Source: Paenibacillus gallinarum (GTDB lineage: Bacteria; Bacillota; Bacilli; Paenibacillales; Paenibacillaceae). Taken from it: a DNA stretch of 64,000 nucleotides. Below are positions 16,317 through 25,785 of the stretch, piece by piece (position 1 is the stretch's first letter; each line of letters opens with the position of its first letter). Under the pieces are notes generated by a model. The model was given only the letters and a program-made list of their open reading frames with translations. It made no database searches and was not told where the DNA came from. The DNA is taken from assembly GCF_014836635.1 (NCBI RefSeq), contig NZ_JACSQL010000001.1, forward strand, positions 124,001 to 188,000, read 5' to 3'. A program made the translations under genes and the position numbers.

Positions 16317-17548
16317 ATGAGGCATGGTTTAAGGAATTAAGAAAGACGGTGCGTTCGGGACTGGATGTGACTTCATCTGCGGGGGATTCGGAACTCATGG
16401 AGCACATCGAGCGCAGGGTGCTTTATCATCCAGATCTGGTACATCTGACTTCCGGAGAAAAGCAGACCCTAATTAGACGATTATATGATTCCTTTCGAGG
16501 ACTTGATGTGTTGCAACCGCTTGTAGATAACCCGAATATTACAGAGATTATGATTAATAGTCATCACGAGATTTTTATTGAAGAACGTGGTGAAGTTAAA
16601 AAGCTGCCCATCGCATTTGAATCCGCAGATCGGCTCGAAGATATTATTCAGTCGATTGTCTCCGGGGTAAACCGCATCGTTAATGAGTCTTCTCCGATCG
16701 TGGATGCGAGGCTGAAAGATGGGTCCCGGGTGAATATTGTTTTACCGCCGATTGCTCTGAAGGGTCCCACAATGACCATCCGTAAGTTCCCAGAGAAACC
16801 GATGAGCATGGAAGATCTAGTTTGTATGGGTGCTCTCACCGAAGAGGCAGCACAGCTGTTGCAAAAGCTCGTAAAGAGCAAATACAACATTTTTATCAGC
16901 GGTGGAACCGGATCGGGGAAAACCACTTTCCTGAATGCCTTGTCTCAATATGTTCCTAGCAGTGAGCGAATCATTACGATAGAAGATTCAGCGGAGCTAC
17001 AGATTGTTACTGTGCCGAATCTTGTATCGCTCGAGACACGCAATGCCAATACGGAAGGCAGAGGGGAAATATCAATCCGTGATCTCATTCGATCTTCTCT
17101 TCGGATGAGACCCAATCGAATTATTGTAGGAGAGGTTCGGGGGAGTGAAGCCCTAGATATGCTGCAGGCAATGAACACCGGGCATGATGGATCGTTATCA
17201 ACAGGACACTCAAACAGTATTGTCGATATGGTGAGTCGTTTAGAAACGATGGTACTGAGCGGGGCTGACCTGCCCATTGTTGTCGTTAGACAGCAGATCA
17301 GTTCGGCTATCGATATATTTGTTCATCTATCAAGACTCAGAGATCGTTCACGGCGGGTTACGGAGATCAGTGAAGTCGTCGGAATGGAAGATGGGGAGGT
17401 GAGGCTGAATCGTCTATACCAGTTTCAGGAACGTGGTGAAGCAGAAGGGCGCATTGTAGGTGAACTCGTTCCGAACTCCTCTTCGCTTGTACATGTGGAC
17501 AAATTGCGGGCTGCCGGCATCCGTTATCCATTTAATGAAGGTAGTTAA
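16313..17548 (+). CDS. tadA: TadA/CpaF, secretion ATPase of the Tad pilus
   Basis: TadA is the VirB11/PulE-type motor that powers Flp pilin assembly. The 411-residue protein has the N-terminal all-alpha part, PNITEIMINSHHEIFIEE, Walker A ISGGTGSGKTTFLNAL near residue 195, the Asp box TIEDSAELQI, Walker B RIIVGEVRGSEALDML and the His box TGHDGSLSTGHS. It overlaps tadZ by an ATGA junction, so translation is coupled. Length and motifs are standard for CpaF. Confidence 0.93.
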   Translation: MNEAWFKELRKTVRSGLDVTSSAGDSELMEHIERRVLYHPDLVHLTSGEKQTLIRRLYDSFRGLDVLQPLVDNPNITEIMINSHHEIFIEERGEVKKLPIAFESADRLEDIIQSIVSGVNRIVNESSPIVDARLKDGSRVNIVLPPIALKGPTMTIRKFPEKPMSMEDLVCMGALTEEAAQLLQKLVKSKYNIFISGGTGSGKTTFLNALSQYVPSSERIITIEDSAELQIVTVPNLVSLETRNANTEGRGEISIRDLIRSSLRMRPNRIIVGEVRGSEALDMLQAMNTGHDGSLSTGHSNSIVDMVSRLETMVLSGADLPIVVVRQQISSAIDIFVHLSRLRDRSRRVTEISEVVGMEDGEVRLNRLYQFQERGEAEGRIVGELVPNSSSLVHVDKLRAAGIRYPFNEGS

Positions 17549-17561
17549 GAGGGGGAGGAAA

Positions 17562-18365
17562 GTGAATTTGAGTAGGAGGGTTATCCAGAACAAGGACCTA
17601 GCACAGGCAGAGCCTAGTAGCAAACTATCTGACTATTCAGTACATCGTTTAAGCTCGCGGCAAAGGACATTATGTATGATTATCAGCGCCATTCTTTTTT
17701 TCAGTATCGGTTACTTATTCTATCATCACTTAGTGATGAGTAGCATCTTAGCCTTAGCAGCATTCTTTATCCCTAAATACTATAATCAATACCTGCTTGA
17801 GAAAAGACGATCGGCACTCAGTCTTCACTTCAAGCAAGCACTTTATTCTTTATCTTCCTCTCTTGCTGCCGGAAAGTCCGTAGAAAATGCATTTAGGGAA
17901 GCTGTACTGGATCTTCGAATGCTTGATCCGCAGGCGGATCATGATCTGATTCGAGAGTTCACGATCATCTGTACACGAATGGAATATGGTCAGCCGATTG
18001 AGGAAGCTTTATTAGATTTTGCAAATCGTGCTCATATGGAGGATATTACGAACTTCGCAGATGTATTTGTTACTTGTAAACGCACAGGCGGTGATCTGGT
18101 TGAAGTCGTAAGAAGAACTTCTTCGGTCATAGGAGAAAAACTAGATATTCAGCAAGAAATAGCAGTAACTATCTCTCAGAAAAAGTTTGAGTCAAAGGCG
18201 ATGTTTGCTTCTCCCTTCGTGTTTTTGTTAGTACTTAGTGTCACGTCTCCAGATTTCCTTACACCTTTATATAGCCCAGCCGGATATCTCATTTCAAGTG
18301 TATCCATTATCGTTTTGTTTGCTTGTTTCTTGTGGGTAAACCGTATTATGAATATTCGGGTGTAG
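17562..18365 (+). CDS. tadB: TadB, inner-membrane platform protein (T2SSF domain)
   Basis: TadB and TadC form the membrane platform of the Tad machine. The start is GTG at 17562 after GGGGGAGG, or TTG at 17568; a longer frame upstream would overlap tadA. The 267-residue protein has two N-terminal membrane helices, the cytosolic T2SSF four-helix region (FKQALYSLSSSLAAGKSVENAF, cut here to its core SLAAGKSVENAF; FVTCKRTGGDLVEVV) and two C-terminal helices. The spacing to tadA is 13 bases. Confidence 0.88.
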   Translation: MNLSRRVIQNKDLAQAEPSSKLSDYSVHRLSSRQRTLCMIISAILFFSIGYLFYHHLVMSSILALAAFFIPKYYNQYLLEKRRSALSLHFKQALYSLSSSLAAGKSVENAFREAVLDLRMLDPQADHDLIREFTIICTRMEYGQPIEEALLDFANRAHMEDITNFADVFVTCKRTGGDLVEVVRRTSSVIGEKLDIQQEIAVTISQKKFESKAMFASPFVFLLVLSVTSPDFLTPLYSPAGYLISSVSIIVLFACFLWVNRIMNIRV

Positions 18366-18381
18366 GGGGTGAGGACTGTTG

Positions 18382-19251
18382 ATGATTATTTGTAGTTTGA
18401 TGGCTGCTTTGCTTGCCTTGTGGTGGATTTTTGCCAATCGGACAGCTAAAACGAGGTATCTGAAGCTGGATCAGGTGGAGATGACAGGACTGCGATTTCG
18501 CAAACTGCATGCCCCATTTATTGGCCTGATTGAACGATTGGACTTCGTAAGAAAGTTTCCAATGTTTGTTTACCGTGTGCAGCATTCGATTCAGAGAGCC
18601 TATGGTCCTAAACATGGTCATGAGAAAATGATGTTGTTTCTTGCGGAGATGTTTGTATACAGCTGGCTTGCGCTAATTGGTGGGTCGGTAATGACGCTGG
18701 GGTTAAAAGGAGAAATGATGGGAATTGCGATCGGATGCATGCTTGCCATTATTATTCCCTTTGCACAGCTGAAGGATCTTCATGAGAAGGTGAAGCTGCG
18801 TGAACAGGATATCTTAATGGAACTGCCAGAATTCCTTAACAAAGTTGTCTTGCTTGTTGGCGCAGGGGAGACCGTCCAAAAGGCAATTATTCATTGTACG
18901 GAGCGTAAACAGAGTTCTGACCATCCTTTGTACATAGAACTCAGGCAAATGATTGCAGAATGGAACAGTGGGTTTTCATTTCAACAAGCCTTTGAGCAGT
19001 TTAGTAAACGATGCGGCGTTCAGGAAGTATCCATTTTTACAACGACCGTGTTACTTAACTTTCGGCGGGGAGGCAATGATTTTGTACTCTCTCTAAGAGA
19101 GTTGTCGCGAGTATTGTGGGAGAAGAGAAAATCACTCAGCCGTACTAAAGGGGAGCAGGCTTCATCTAAGCTCGTGTTTCCAATGGTAGTTATTTTTTTA
19201 GTTATTGTAATTATGGTAGGTGCACCCTCGTTTATGATGATGAATTTATAG
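18382..19251 (+). CDS. tadC: TadC, inner-membrane platform protein (T2SSF domain)
   Basis: This is the second platform protein, 289 residues, with N-terminal and C-terminal hydrophobic helices and a central T2SSF region (LVGAGETVQKAI; FGKRCGVQEV is not present but FSKRCGVQEVSIF is). The ATG at 18382 follows GAGG by seven bases; a TTG directly before it is less likely. It is 16 bases after tadB and is followed at once by the pilin gene, matching the usual order A-B-C-flp in Gram-positive Tad loci. Confidence 0.88.
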   Translation: MIICSLMAALLALWWIFANRTAKTRYLKLDQVEMTGLRFRKLHAPFIGLIERLDFVRKFPMFVYRVQHSIQRAYGPKHGHEKMMLFLAEMFVYSWLALIGGSVMTLGLKGEMMGIAIGCMLAIIIPFAQLKDLHEKVKLREQDILMELPEFLNKVVLLVGAGETVQKAIIHCTERKQSSDHPLYIELRQMIAEWNSGFSFQQAFEQFSKRCGVQEVSIFTTTVLLNFRRGGNDFVLSLRELSRVLWEKRKSLSRTKGEQASSKLVFPMVVIFLVIVIMVGAPSFMMMNL

Positions 19252-19263
19252 GAGGAAATATAA

Positions 19264-19452
19264 ATGATAACAACAGTTAAAAACAAAATAATTAGTTTTT
19301 GGAAGGAAGAGGATGGTCTCGGCACGCTGGAGATGATTTTAATTATTGGGGTCATTATTGTAATTGGTCTTATTTTTAAAAATCAAATTACTGCGATCGT
19401 CGACAAATTACTAGATCAGGTGAACACAAAAAGTGACCAATTTTTTAAATAG
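19264..19452 (+). CDS. flp: Flp-type (type IVb) prepilin
   Basis: This is the likely major pilin, only 62 residues. A positively charged leader ends at Gly18 (EEDG), and the mature part starts LGTLEMILIIGVIIVIG, so Glu is at position +5 after cleavage, as in classical Flp pilins. One hydrophobic helix and a short polar tail follow. GGAGGAAAT lies before the ATG. The prepilin peptidase gene at 23389 would process it. Its stop codon lies 20 bases inside the next gene. Confidence 0.88.
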   Translation: MITTVKNKIISFWKEEDGLGTLEMILIIGVIIVIGLIFKNQITAIVDKLLDQVNTKSDQFFK

Positions 19453-20107
19453 GTATCATAAATTAAAAAACGACGATGGGAGCTTCACCCTTGAAGCTTC
19501 TCTCGTGTTTCCTGTCATCTTGTTTACGCTATGTTTATTAATGTTCTTTTGCGTGTTGCTGTACCAAAAATCGATGTTATCACAGTATGCGTCTGCATCT
19601 TCGGAGCGCTCAGTTTATAGCTGGGAGAACAGTCATAAGGAACCGAAGACAGGAGCATTTCTAGAGGATGAATATGACAGGTTGTACTGGAGATTGGCTG
19701 ATGATCATATGCTTGGTTCGCTTTTTGGTACGTTTGGAGCAGAATCTACTTCTTCTATATCTGTTCCAAGTGAGGTATTAGAAGGCACACTTACATCACA
19801 GAAGATGAGTCAGACAGCTGCGTCGCTTCCACCAATGTACAGCGGGACGATGGAGTATGAGAATAAATTCATGAATCGGCAGATAACAACGAAAATAGAT
19901 CAATTTGTATCTTTACCCATGGTGGGTTTCTTACTTAATCAAGATCATAAAATTCATCATTCAGGGAAAGCAACAGTGGTTGAGCCCGATGAGTTCATCC
20001 GCAATATAGAGTTGATTCGATATTATGGAGCACGATTTTCGGGGATGGGAACACCCGGGGATCCATCAGAAATCGCACAAATTCTCGGAAAGCTGACGGG
20101 GAAATAA
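19433..20107 (+). CDS. TadE-like minor pseudopilin
   Basis: This 224-residue membrane-anchored protein begins with GTG at 19433 (AGGTGA nine bases upstream) and overlaps flp by 20 bases. The N-terminus has a prepilin-like site, DDG then SFTLEASLVFPVILF, with Glu at +5, followed by one hydrophobic helix and an extracytoplasmic domain. TadE-type proteins are minor pilins or assembly factors processed by the same peptidase. I cannot assign a function to the C-terminal domain. Confidence 0.78.
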   Translation: MTNFLNRYHKLKNDDGSFTLEASLVFPVILFTLCLLMFFCVLLYQKSMLSQYASASSERSVYSWENSHKEPKTGAFLEDEYDRLYWRLADDHMLGSLFGTFGAESTSSISVPSEVLEGTLTSQKMSQTAASLPPMYSGTMEYENKFMNRQITTKIDQFVSLPMVGFLLNQDHKIHHSGKATVVEPDEFIRNIELIRYYGARFSGMGTPGDPSEIAQILGKLTGK

Positions 20108-20131
20108 CTGTAGGATGCGGGGGAGGAACGA

Positions 20132-22336
20132 TTGTTTAAGAAAGGGGAATCGGAGTCTGGAGCAGTAACTATTTTTCTGGCCATGGTGCTTGCTGTCATC
20201 TTCATGTTTGTTGCTGTATTTATAGATTATGCAAGAATTGGAGCTATGAAAGTTCAGACAGAGAGGTTATCTCATGCTGCTGTTCGTTCTGTAATGTCCT
20301 CCTACATGCCGGAACTCCAGCAAAGATATGGGTTGTTTGCACACAGCGGTGAACAAGGAGATTTCATCATGTCTAAAGTGCTCAATGATAGTACAAAGCC
20401 CATTCCTCATCGGGATGGACTCGCCATTATTCCTATGCAACTGGATAGTTCAGGTCTTGTATTTGAACGTGAACTGGGCAGGTATGATCATTTTAATCAA
20501 CAGATACAGGAAGAGATGAAATATAAAGCACCGATCGATTTTTTATATGATGCGGTAACTAGATTTAAACCTCTCTCAGAGGATCTAAAGCAAGCGGCTC
20601 ACAGTGTAGACGTACTGCGGAAGTTACAGAAACTGTATGACAAGCGTGAAAAATCGCTTGAGCAAGCTATTAAAAAGAGAAGAGAAGCTGCGAAAACGTC
20701 GGAGATGGTTGCAAAACTGGTTATGGACCCTCCAAGCAACTATTTCAGTGACAGCCCACTGGGTGGAAACATTCGCTCATTAGCGGATGGAGCATCAAGG
20801 TACTCTGATTATTACTCTAAATTCACTGAAGATGAAGCAAGAGAGCCTCTCCTCAGAATATATGGTTCGGAGCTAAGCGAGTATCGGATGGATCTCACAG
20901 GAGTGTTGCTTCGTCTTGGAAAAGCGAGAACAGATGCAACAAGCACACACAAGCAGAAGATTGAAGAGGCAAATGATCTGATCGAAGAGGCGAAGCAACT
21001 GAATGAGCAAATGAAACAGGTCATTAAAGATGGTGAGGCGAGAGCCGCTAATCAGGCTTATGACAAAGTTGGTCAAGCAAACACACCAGGCAAGGGAGTA
21101 TCATCATCTGGAAATTTAAGTGGGGCTGAATTACGTAAGAAGACAGAAGAACTGGTGCGGAAAGATACGGAGTTTGCCGCTTTTACTAATAGTCAGAATC
21201 AACAATTAACAGATTTCACAAATGCACAACAAAAAGTAATGACTGCTGAAAATTCGCTTCGCAACCTAACAGGCGGTGATACCTATCATAAAAGAAATGA
21301 AGTTCTTTCCGCGAACAAGGAAATTCAGCGATATATGGACCGCTACGTAAAATCTAGCAGCAGTAATGTAATAGATCAGTCTGCAGACCAGATCGATGAT
21401 TATAGAGCAGCTGATAAAGAAAGAGCAAAGGTGGACAAGCAGTCACAGCAAAAACTGAATGAAGTTCAAAATAAAATCAAGTTATTAGTTGCTACGGCCG
21501 GTCTAGAAGAAAGTACAAAACAGTTTGCTGAACTGGAAACCTATTTTAATGAAAGTATTTCCTTTAACCAGACGAGTAGTGAAGAACCGGTTAGCTCAGA
21601 AATGTCTGACGACCCCTATGATGCGGGTGGAGATGCGATGACGAACATGGATCAGATGTTTGGAGGCATGTCCGGGTTTATTGATATTTTGGGTGATGAG
21701 CTGTTTCAGAATGAATATGCAATGCATTATTTTTCATCCGTTGATCTTTCAATGTTATCGGGCAGCAAGACGAACACGAGTACGCTTGAACCGGAATCGT
21801 TTTTTCTACCGGAAAGTCAGGAACTGGAGTATATCATTTATGGGTTTCATAATTCCTATGGAAATATTACAGCGGCCTATGGCGAAGTGTTTACAATAAG
21901 GCTTGCGATTAGGACGATGGAGGGTCTTGTTGAGAGCAGTAAGCTTGGTAATCCACTGCTTATTCTTTCAAAAGCAATTCTGTATGGACTTGAACATGCA
22001 CTTGCTGATATGAATTCTCTTGCTGATGACGGAAAAGTAGAATTGTCCAAATATGCAAAGCAGATATCGGTAACCTACCGTGATCATTTACGGTTTTTCT
22101 TGCTTGCGCACAGTAATAACGAGAAGAAGATGTCCCGAATGATGGCTTTGATCCGTTTGAACACGGATATAGATCTGACGAAATCATATACCTATGCATC
22201 AGGGCAGACAGGAATGAGGATGAAATTATGGTTCTTACCTGGAATAACCAAAATGTTAGGGACTATATCAGGCAGTGCTGATCGTGTAGAGAATGGTAGC
22301 GTTTATATCACGATTCAATCGGATTACTCCTACTAG
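20132..22336 (+). CDS. Large TadG-like surface/assembly protein
   Basis: This 734-residue protein has one N-terminal membrane helix (AVTIFLAMVLAVIFMFVAVF) after a short basic leader, and a long extracytoplasmic part. Residues about 160-460 are rich in Glu, Lys, Gln and Asn and probably coiled-coil (for example KIEEANDLIEEAKQLNEQMK). The site ESG|AVTIF looks like a prepilin site but lacks Glu at +5, as in TadG proteins, where the helix anchors the protein. The start is TTG at 20132 after GGGGGAGG. It sits in the middle of the tad gene set. Its precise role is unknown. Confidence 0.72.
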   Translation: MFKKGESESGAVTIFLAMVLAVIFMFVAVFIDYARIGAMKVQTERLSHAAVRSVMSSYMPELQQRYGLFAHSGEQGDFIMSKVLNDSTKPIPHRDGLAIIPMQLDSSGLVFERELGRYDHFNQQIQEEMKYKAPIDFLYDAVTRFKPLSEDLKQAAHSVDVLRKLQKLYDKREKSLEQAIKKRREAAKTSEMVAKLVMDPPSNYFSDSPLGGNIRSLADGASRYSDYYSKFTEDEAREPLLRIYGSELSEYRMDLTGVLLRLGKARTDATSTHKQKIEEANDLIEEAKQLNEQMKQVIKDGEARAANQAYDKVGQANTPGKGVSSSGNLSGAELRKKTEELVRKDTEFAAFTNSQNQQLTDFTNAQQKVMTAENSLRNLTGGDTYHKRNEVLSANKEIQRYMDRYVKSSSSNVIDQSADQIDDYRAADKERAKVDKQSQQKLNEVQNKIKLLVATAGLEESTKQFAELETYFNESISFNQTSSEEPVSSEMSDDPYDAGGDAMTNMDQMFGGMSGFIDILGDELFQNEYAMHYFSSVDLSMLSGSKTNTSTLEPESFFLPESQELEYIIYGFHNSYGNITAAYGEVFTIRLAIRTMEGLVESSKLGNPLLILSKAILYGLEHALADMNSLADDGKVELSKYAKQISVTYRDHLRFFLLAHSNNEKKMSRMMALIRLNTDIDLTKSYTYASGQTGMRMKLWFLPGITKMLGTISGSADRVENGSVYITIQSDYSY

Positions 22337-22372
22337 AATATCCAGTTCAGATTAATAGGGGCTAATAAAACT

Positions 22373-23374
22373 ATGAAAATTCAGAAGAAATGGAAAAGAA
22401 GAAGGAGAAAGATAGGTGGTAGTCTTAGGTCGGACAAAGGGAGTATTGTACTCGATGCTTCTCTAGTCATGCCGATCTTTCTCTTTTTTATCGTCTTTCT
22501 TATTTATTTTGTTCAGATGACGTTATTTGTAACGGCTCTGCAAACCACTGCCTCAGAAACAGCGAAAAAAATCTCTGCACATATGTATCCTGTAGTGCTT
22601 GCAGTTGATGCGGCAGGCTCAATAGATTCAGGATTAGATGGCTTGGACATCCCAGGGACGGGGGAGGGAGGGATTTTTCCGATCCCTGAATTGTCATTGA
22701 CTGATTTAGTTGCAAAATATGCTTCTGCTCTGCCCGAACCGATTGGTGAGTGGGCTTCTATGGCAGCAGCTAGCGGAGAAGCACCACTACAGCATCTGCA
22801 AAGTTCAGTTTCGGAAGCTATTTTAGACCCGGTAATTAAGCCGCTCCTCTCTCCGGTAATCGAGAATACCGTACTTGAATATGACCGAATTCATGTTAAC
22901 GGCATCGACTTACCGAACCTGAAAGAAAAAACAAACCCTTACTTCGGGATCGAGCTAACTTATGAGATGCCGCTCAAAGTTCCTTTTACAAAGAAAAGCA
23001 TTCGAATCCAGGCCAGCAGCAAAGAGCGGATCTGGATTGGGGCTACAAATGAGGGAGCTACAGAAGGAGACGGAACCACCGCTGCGAAGGGAAATGTAGC
23101 GCTGTTATCCAAACCGGAACCTGCCTATATTGCGAGACAGGCTACCATCAGGGCGAAGATTACTCCGGGTGCTTCGGCAAATTTGTCGGTATTTTATAAA
23201 ACAGGAGAAAGCACCGCCAAACATGTAGGATGGGCTACGGCTGATGAGAATGGTTATGTGGAGTGGACATGGTTTGTCGGCACAAGAACGACAGCGGGAA
23301 CGTGGCCTTTTGTCATTGAAACAAGTGATGGAGCTAGGTTAGAAGTGATGTTTGAAGTTGCTTCAAAGACGTGA
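22373..23374 (+). CDS. TadE-like pseudopilin with extracytoplasmic domain
   Basis: This is a 333-residue protein with a strongly basic leader (KKWKRRRRKIGG) and a prepilin-like site, DKG then SIVLDASLVMPIFLF, where Asp replaces Glu at +5. One membrane helix follows, then an exported region whose last ~90 residues (from about LLSKPEPAYIARQATIRAKI) resemble a beta-sandwich. It may be a pilus-tip or anchoring protein. The stop overlaps the GTG that could begin the next frame, in keeping with an operon. Confidence 0.7.
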   Translation: MKIQKKWKRRRRKIGGSLRSDKGSIVLDASLVMPIFLFFIVFLIYFVQMTLFVTALQTTASETAKKISAHMYPVVLAVDAAGSIDSGLDGLDIPGTGEGGIFPIPELSLTDLVAKYASALPEPIGEWASMAAASGEAPLQHLQSSVSEAILDPVIKPLLSPVIENTVLEYDRIHVNGIDLPNLKEKTNPYFGIELTYEMPLKVPFTKKSIRIQASSKERIWIGATNEGATEGDGTTAAKGNVALLSKPEPAYIARQATIRAKITPGASANLSVFYKTGESTAKHVGWATADENGYVEWTWFVGTRTTAGTWPFVIETSDGARLEVMFEVASKT

Positions 23375-23388
23375 AGGAAGTGAATGTG

Positions 23389-23913
23389 ATGGAACTTGTT
23401 TATTATGGATGTGGAATTTTTGTGGTAGCTGCATTTATTACAGATGTCAGATCGATGCGAATTCCTAATCTGTTATCTTTGTCCGCTATCATTAGCGGGC
23501 TGATCGTACATTTATGTATAGGCGGATTTCAAGGTTTACTCGCGAGTATCAGCGGATTTGGTACTGGATTTGGAATTATGTTGGTGCTTTATCTCGCTGG
23601 AGCTGTGGGAGCGGGGGATGTCAAAATCTTTGGCGGAATTGGGGCATGGACCGGGGCCTTGTTTACAGTTCAAGCGATGGTGTACTCCATTCTCATTGCA
23701 GGCGTAATTGGTTTGATTATTTTATTATGGAAAAAACAACTGGTTCAACGATTGGGTAAGCTCATTCTATATATAGTTGGTAGAGTGATTCCTGAGATTG
23801 GGATAATAAATTCAGTCCATAGTTACAGCCCACTGAAGGAAGGACTTCGGTTTCCTTTTATGATTGCTGTGTTGCCGGGGTTTATTAGCGCATGCGGAAT
23901 ATATGTATTATAA
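23389..23913 (+). CDS. Prepilin peptidase of the Tad system (TadV/CpaA)
   Basis: This A24-type aspartic peptidase cleaves the leader of Flp and TadE-like proteins. It is a polytopic membrane protein of about 174 residues. The two catalytic Asp are in FITDVRSMRIPNLL and in the GxGD-type motif VGAGDVKIFGGIG. There is no N-terminal methylase domain, which is usual for TadV/CpaA. The ATG at 23389 is chosen because AAGGAAG lies eight bases upstream; GTG at 23371 is in frame but has no such site. Confidence 0.88.
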   Translation: MELVYYGCGIFVVAAFITDVRSMRIPNLLSLSAIISGLIVHLCIGGFQGLLASISGFGTGFGIMLVLYLAGAVGAGDVKIFGGIGAWTGALFTVQAMVYSILIAGVIGLIILLWKKQLVQRLGKLILYIVGRVIPEIGIINSVHSYSPLKEGLRFPFMIAVLPGFISACGIYVL

Positions 23914-23973
23914 AAAACTTTGTTTTACTATACACGGTGGATAGAACAGTGAAGTGTCTAAAGGAGAGACGTT

Positions 23974-25785
23974 ATGATTAGCTTGAAACGAGATTTTATA
24001 CATAACGGTAAAGCAATGATGACGATTGATAAAACAGGCGGATTTGTTCGCAGTGAACTGAGTGAGGTACAGCTGCAAATGCTGATGTCCAATGTTATTT
24101 CGGGTCATCTAGCAATGTCTATGAAAGAGATCAATCAAGAAATTACGTTTCATTATGATATAACAGGTAAAAAAATGCTTTCCCAGACAGCAAGACATGA
24201 GAAATTATCTTTAACGGGCCTATTTCAATTACTGCTGCAGATCACTCAGACATTACTTACTTGTCCGCAGTATATGCTTGACGAGCAAAGGTATGTATTA
24301 CATGAGGATTATATCTTTACAACCGAAACTCTTGAGAAAGCAAAAGTGTATTTATGCTATATACCGGCTGTACTAGAAAAAGAAGCAGAATCTATACCTA
24401 TTCAATTAAGTCAGATGATGAGCAGAATGATGCCTTATGTCAAAGCGCTTGAAGGCACGGGGATTCAAAGAATTTTGCAGTTATGTAATGACAGGGATTT
24501 TCAGCTTGGTGACTTGCGGGAACTATTGAATGAACTACTTATGTCTGAGACAGGTATAGGAAGTAAGTCTTCTGCAAAAACGGATAGCGCAGCTGGTGTA
24601 TCTTCTTCGTCTTCTAAAGATGATCATTTTCAGGGGGAATCACGGCCCCTCATAAATCAACCAGGTGATGTTATATCTGATTTGCAGAGACTTCATAGAC
24701 CTACACCTGCACCCAAACCCAGACAGATACCGGTCTTGTCTAGTCGCTCAAGTGAGAGTCTAGGTTCGTCTGTTCCACATAGCCCACTCGGTCGTTCTCC
24801 ATTTGAACGGATGGATGAGAATAAACCTGATCTAGCTCTGGGTTCTATTCCGCACCCTATTTTTTCTATGAAAGATCCCCTTGAATCGAGTGAATATTAC
24901 TCTGATGAAGGACAAGAGAAAGAGACTGAAAAACCTGCAAAGCCTATTTATTACTGGCTGGGTGGGATGCTCCTTGCCTCCGTGTTATGGAGATTTCTTT
25001 ATATGGATGAGCCAACGACAATTAGGCTTACGATGTGTTTGGTTTTAACCATAATACTAGCTGCAGCTGCTTATGTGCTATCTACAGGAAAGTTCGCTGG
25101 GCTAGGCAAAATTTCTTCTTCCTCCTTATTTCAGCAGAAAGATGAGACTGACTTTCCTGGGAAGAGGGGGATTTTCGGTGGTGGAAATAAAAACAAAGAA
25201 GATGCGGAACCGTGGCGTTGGAACTCACCATCTAAGCTAGCGGAATCTGATAATGAAATCAACATTCCTTTTAAACAAATAACCTCAACGTCAGATTCTA
25301 ACTTCCCTTTTACTGCACCTAAATCACTAGACAATGAGGAGCATGAGACAACAGATAGTTACTATGAGTCTTTGCGTCATAGCACGCAGATGTTAAATTC
25401 ATCTCATGTCCAGGCTACGGTACTTCTTACTGATTCAGAATCAGTTTCAAGCCTACCTGGTAAGTCAGCTGTGGTGACCTTCAAAAAGGGGATGTTGGAA
25501 CGGCAAGCACCCCAAACTGCACCTGAACAAATGGAGTTAGGTACAGCAAGTTTTATTATTGGCCGCTCACAGGAAGTGTCTCAATTCGTAGAGGAAGGGA
25601 AGGGGACATCCCGGGCACATGTAGAAATCAGTAAGTCCAAAGATCAATACTATATTAAAGATTTAAATTCGATGAACGGTACACTATTGCTTGATCAGCC
25701 GATGATTCCTTATAAAGAATATCCCTTGGAAGAAGGCGATTTCTTTATCATTGCAGAATCGAAATATACTTTTCGTTATGTCTAG
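23974..25785 (+). CDS. FHA-domain membrane protein with DUF6382-like N-terminus
   Basis: This 603-residue protein is the last gene of the tad cluster. Residues about 1-190 match the N-terminal domain seen on Firmicute FHA proteins next to Tad loci (DUF6382, assigned from memory). Then comes a Ser/Pro-rich linker, two membrane helices around 323-372, a second linker, and a C-terminal FHA domain (IIGRSQEVSQFV, TSRAHVEI, DLNSMNGTLL) at about 526-603 with the phosphothreonine-binding Arg, Ser and Asn. FHA domains read Ser/Thr kinase signals, so it may couple pilus assembly to phosphorylation. Its stop overlaps the convergent gene by four bases (CTAG). Confidence 0.8.
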   Translation: MISLKRDFIHNGKAMMTIDKTGGFVRSELSEVQLQMLMSNVISGHLAMSMKEINQEITFHYDITGKKMLSQTARHEKLSLTGLFQLLLQITQTLLTCPQYMLDEQRYVLHEDYIFTTETLEKAKVYLCYIPAVLEKEAESIPIQLSQMMSRMMPYVKALEGTGIQRILQLCNDRDFQLGDLRELLNELLMSETGIGSKSSAKTDSAAGVSSSSSKDDHFQGESRPLINQPGDVISDLQRLHRPTPAPKPRQIPVLSSRSSESLGSSVPHSPLGRSPFERMDENKPDLALGSIPHPIFSMKDPLESSEYYSDEGQEKETEKPAKPIYYWLGGMLLASVLWRFLYMDEPTTIRLTMCLVLTIILAAAAYVLSTGKFAGLGKISSSSLFQQKDETDFPGKRGIFGGGNKNKEDAEPWRWNSPSKLAESDNEINIPFKQITSTSDSNFPFTAPKSLDNEEHETTDSYYESLRHSTQMLNSSHVQATVLLTDSESVSSLPGKSAVVTFKKGMLERQAPQTAPEQMELGTASFIIGRSQEVSQFVEEGKGTSRAHVEISKSKDQYYIKDLNSMNGTLLLDQPMIPYKEYPLEEGDFFIIAESKYTFRYV

